From an uncultured Veillonella sp. (lineage in GTDB: Bacteria > Bacillota > Negativicutes > Veillonellales > Veillonellaceae): DNA of 29,887 bases. The notes under the pieces were generated by a model. That model made no database searches, was not told the origin of the DNA, and was given only the letters and a program-made list of their open reading frames with translations. The DNA lies in assembly GCA_900556785.1 (NCBI GenBank), contig USQK01000013.1, positions 1 to 29,887 of the forward strand. Reading direction: 5' to 3'. Of the stretch, positions 29,803 through 29,887 are shown piece by piece. Every line of letters starts with the position of its first letter. The stretch's first letter is position 1. The position numbers were made by a program, and so were the translations under genes.

Positions 29803-29887
29803 CTTCGTCTTTTCTCATCCAGACTGTACTGTCGGTATCGGAATTACACCGATTCATACCTAAAAGGTTCGCGGACTATACCGCCGG
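29803..29887 (-). promoter_or_regulatory. FMN riboswitch (RFN element), 5' end outside window
   Basis: Read on the minus strand, the window edge begins in the conserved RFN blocks: CCGGCGGTATAGTCCGCGAA, then ATCGGTGTAATTCCGATACC, then GACAGTACAGTCTGGATGAG with AAAAGACG closing P1. Only the first strand of P1 and the first helix lie beyond base 29887. FMN binding is expected to stabilise the aptamer and favour the terminator at 29745-29772, shutting off ribD-ribE-ribBA-ribH. Confidence 0.95.

Noticed and set aside
1..29887. CRISPR array, tRNA or rRNA genes, insertion sequences
   Set aside because: No regularly spaced repeats, cloverleaf-type sequences, rRNA signatures or transposase frames were noticed on reading both strands; this was by eye, not by a search program.

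Overview
The window is about 30 kb of an AT-rich, gene-dense bacterial chromosome. The gene content and order point to a diderm Firmicute of the Negativicutes, most likely Veillonella or a close relative. The grounds are the nadK-mnmM-argR-recN order, AT-rich codon use, a lysine (L-box) riboswitch ahead of dapB-asd-dapA, an FMN riboswitch ahead of ribD-ribE-ribBA-ribH, and Gram-positive-type LexA boxes. The genus is an inference from familiarity and was not tested by a search. No rRNA, tRNA, CRISPR array or insertion sequence was seen.

Layout. 1-3665 (+): 3' part of NAD kinase, the MnmM/YtqB tRNA methyltransferase, then argR and recN. 3662-6756 (+): promoter, lysine riboswitch, intrinsic terminator and the lysine/diaminopimelate genes dapB, asd, dapA. 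6835-9219 (+): panD, panC and a BASS-family transporter that may supply pantoate or ketopantoate. 9269-10501: lexA (-) diverging from a small membrane-LysM protein (+) of YneA type, with three LexA-box-like sites between them. 10624-11634 (-): a lone tyrosine recombinase. 11741-13894 (+): a VanW-domain lipoprotein and a PAP2 phosphatase. 14078-20265: accessory genes (WG-repeat protein, 49-residue small membrane protein, DUF4241 and HAD pair, DUF1848 protein, a methyltransferase, a lipoprotein). 20371-24935 (-): mtnP-mtnA-ahcY-mtaD, which handle the by-products of S-adenosylmethionine. 25055-25933 (-): hslO (Hsp33). 26128-29887 (-): the complete riboflavin operon behind an FMN riboswitch whose 5' end runs off the window.

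The most interesting reading is of the mtnP-mtnA-ahcY-mtaD cluster. A deaminase acting on methylthioadenosine/S-adenosylhomocysteine is encoded beside an MTA-phosphorylase homologue whose purine pocket carries Asn and Ala where adenine-specific enzymes have two Asp. The AhcY homologue has Lys in place of a usually conserved Glu in its substrate segment. Together they suggest an inosine-type (6-oxopurine) route for recycling both methylthioadenosine and S-adenosylhomocysteine. Other points of interest are the SOS control region between lexA and the YneA-like gene, the panDC-transporter unit, a previously uncalled 49-codon gene, and several long inverted repeats between genes.
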